12,494 bases of DNA from DAOUMU01 sp034409055 (GTDB lineage Bacteria > Chloroflexota > Anaerolineae > 4572-78 > J111): NCBI GenBank assembly GCA_034409055.1, contig DAOUMU010000148.1, positions 1-12,494 of the forward strand, read 5' to 3'. The number at the start of each line of letters is the position of its first letter. Position 1 is the stretch's first letter. Under the pieces are notes generated by a model that saw only the letters and a list, made by a program, of their open reading frames with translations, made no database searches and was not told where the DNA came from. Position numbers and translations under genes: made by a program. Below are positions 11,763 to 12,494 of this stretch, one piece after another.

Positions 11763-12494
11763 GCAAAAAGGACGGGAGATCGGGGAAGACGAGTTGCGCC
11801 AGGAGCTAGGGGATGACCCGATCTATGAGGGGCTGATAGATGACTTTGTGGCCCTGACCCGGCTGCGGGGGACGCTGCTGGAAGAGCGGTTAGGCGTGTA
11901 TCGTTTTATCCACCTGGCTTTCCAGGAGTATCTGGCGGCTCGTTACCTGGCGGAGGTAGTGCGGAGTGTGGAGGAGATCGTGGTCTTTCTGAAAGAAGAG
12001 CGGCTGCTGGATAGTTGGTGGCGGGAACCGGCCTTGCTGGTGGCCGGTTATCTGAGTGTCACCTCGCCCCGGACGGCGCAGGCGTTTTTGCGCCAGTTGG
12101 GCAAAAGCGGGGGAACGCCGGAGATGCAGATGGTCGGGGCAGAAGTGGCGGGGACGGCTTTACTGGAGTGGCCCACTTCTGGGGAAGAGTTGGCCCGTGA
12201 TTTGGCCGGGCTATGCCAGGACGACGCGTTGATGAAGCGGGTGTCTGTATCAGGCCGGGCGGCTGCCGGGCGTGTCCTGGGCCTGCTGGGCGATCCCAGA
12301 GAAGGCGTAACCACCCTGCCGCCGCTCCTCACCCCCCCCATTCAGGGCGAATTCTTGTACGGCGAGAAAAAAGAAAAGCGGGAGGTCGCGCCCTTCCGGG
12401 CCGGGGTTTACCCGGTGACCAACGCCCAGTTTGGCCAGTTTATTGAAGCGGGGGGCTATGACAACCAGGATTGGTGGAGTGAAGAGGGCTGGCG
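11758..12494 (+). pseudogene. NACHT C-terminal helices plus start of FGE-sulfatase domain (shifted frame, partial)
   Basis: The frame beginning GGT GAG CAA at 11758 is open to the window end (245 complete codons) and continues the NACHT protein without loss: GEQKGREIGEDELRQELGDD, then VYRFIHLAFQEYLAARYLAE, which is the standard C-terminal NACHT motif, then helical repeats. From about 12330 it enters an FGE/SUMF1-type domain (PIQGEFLYG, FRAGVYPVTNAQFGQFIEAGGY, WWSEEGW). Removal of one G from GGGG at 11756-11759 restores a single gene with the upstream part. There is no good start codon with a ribosome binding site here, so alone it is probably not translated unless ribosomes shift. The FGE domain in such fusions commonly acts as a ligand-binding C-type-lectin-like fold. 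It is cut by the window edge. Confidence 0.75.

Noticed and set aside
11764..11771. A-run CAAAAAGG as a -1 slippery site
   Set aside because: It lies after the TGA in the upstream frame and the needed shift is +1, not -1.

Overview
The window looks like a chromosomal segment from a Chloroflexota-type bacterium, most likely an Anaerolineae relative. This is inferred from high GC, many GC-rich palindromic interspersed repeats, a Hanks kinase/STAND/WD40 giant protein, a NACHT-FGE protein and a Gram-positive-type LexA-like box. No rRNA, tRNA, CRISPR array, transposase or integrase is visible. The taxonomic call is inference only.

Layout. 1-174: a gene-free end with nested inverted repeats. 166-1173 (minus): a two-gene unit encoding a Cys-rich DUF3795-type protein and a left-handed beta-helix protein of the gamma-carbonic-anhydrase/acyltransferase fold that has lost the usual zinc histidines. 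1212-1393 (minus): a compact, self-contained unit not covered by any long ORF. It has a near-consensus sigma-70 promoter, a LexA-like palindrome between the -10 and the ribosome binding site, a 25-codon basic peptide and a hairpin with a T-rich tail. 1410-3806 (minus): a ROK-family regulator followed by a URO-D superfamily protein, probably one operon, with a 31-bp palindromic operator candidate in the upstream divergent region. 3807-4143: a divergent control region with a promoter on each strand and several stem-loop repeats.

4144-9870 (plus): a 1908-residue protein made of a Ser/Thr kinase, an nSTAND1-type P-loop NTPase, a transmembrane helix, a coiled coil, 16 nearly identical 42-residue WD40 repeats and duplicated TPR-like repeats. 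Two palindromic repeat elements lie in frame inside its NTPase part. 10026-12494 (plus): a membrane-anchored NACHT NTPase whose reading frame is broken by one base at a GGGG run just before a TGA. The downstream frame carries the NACHT C-terminal helices and the start of a C-terminal FGE/sulfatase-modifying-factor domain, and it runs off the window.

The two right-hand genes resemble the large STAND-type signalling/conflict proteins of multicellular and filamentous bacteria: a sensor of highly similar repeats or an FGE/C-type-lectin fold is coupled to an NTPase switch and a kinase or other output. A joint role in sensing invaders or self/non-self is an inference from architecture. The left half looks metabolic and regulatory. 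The possible SOS-controlled small peptide is the least expected item.
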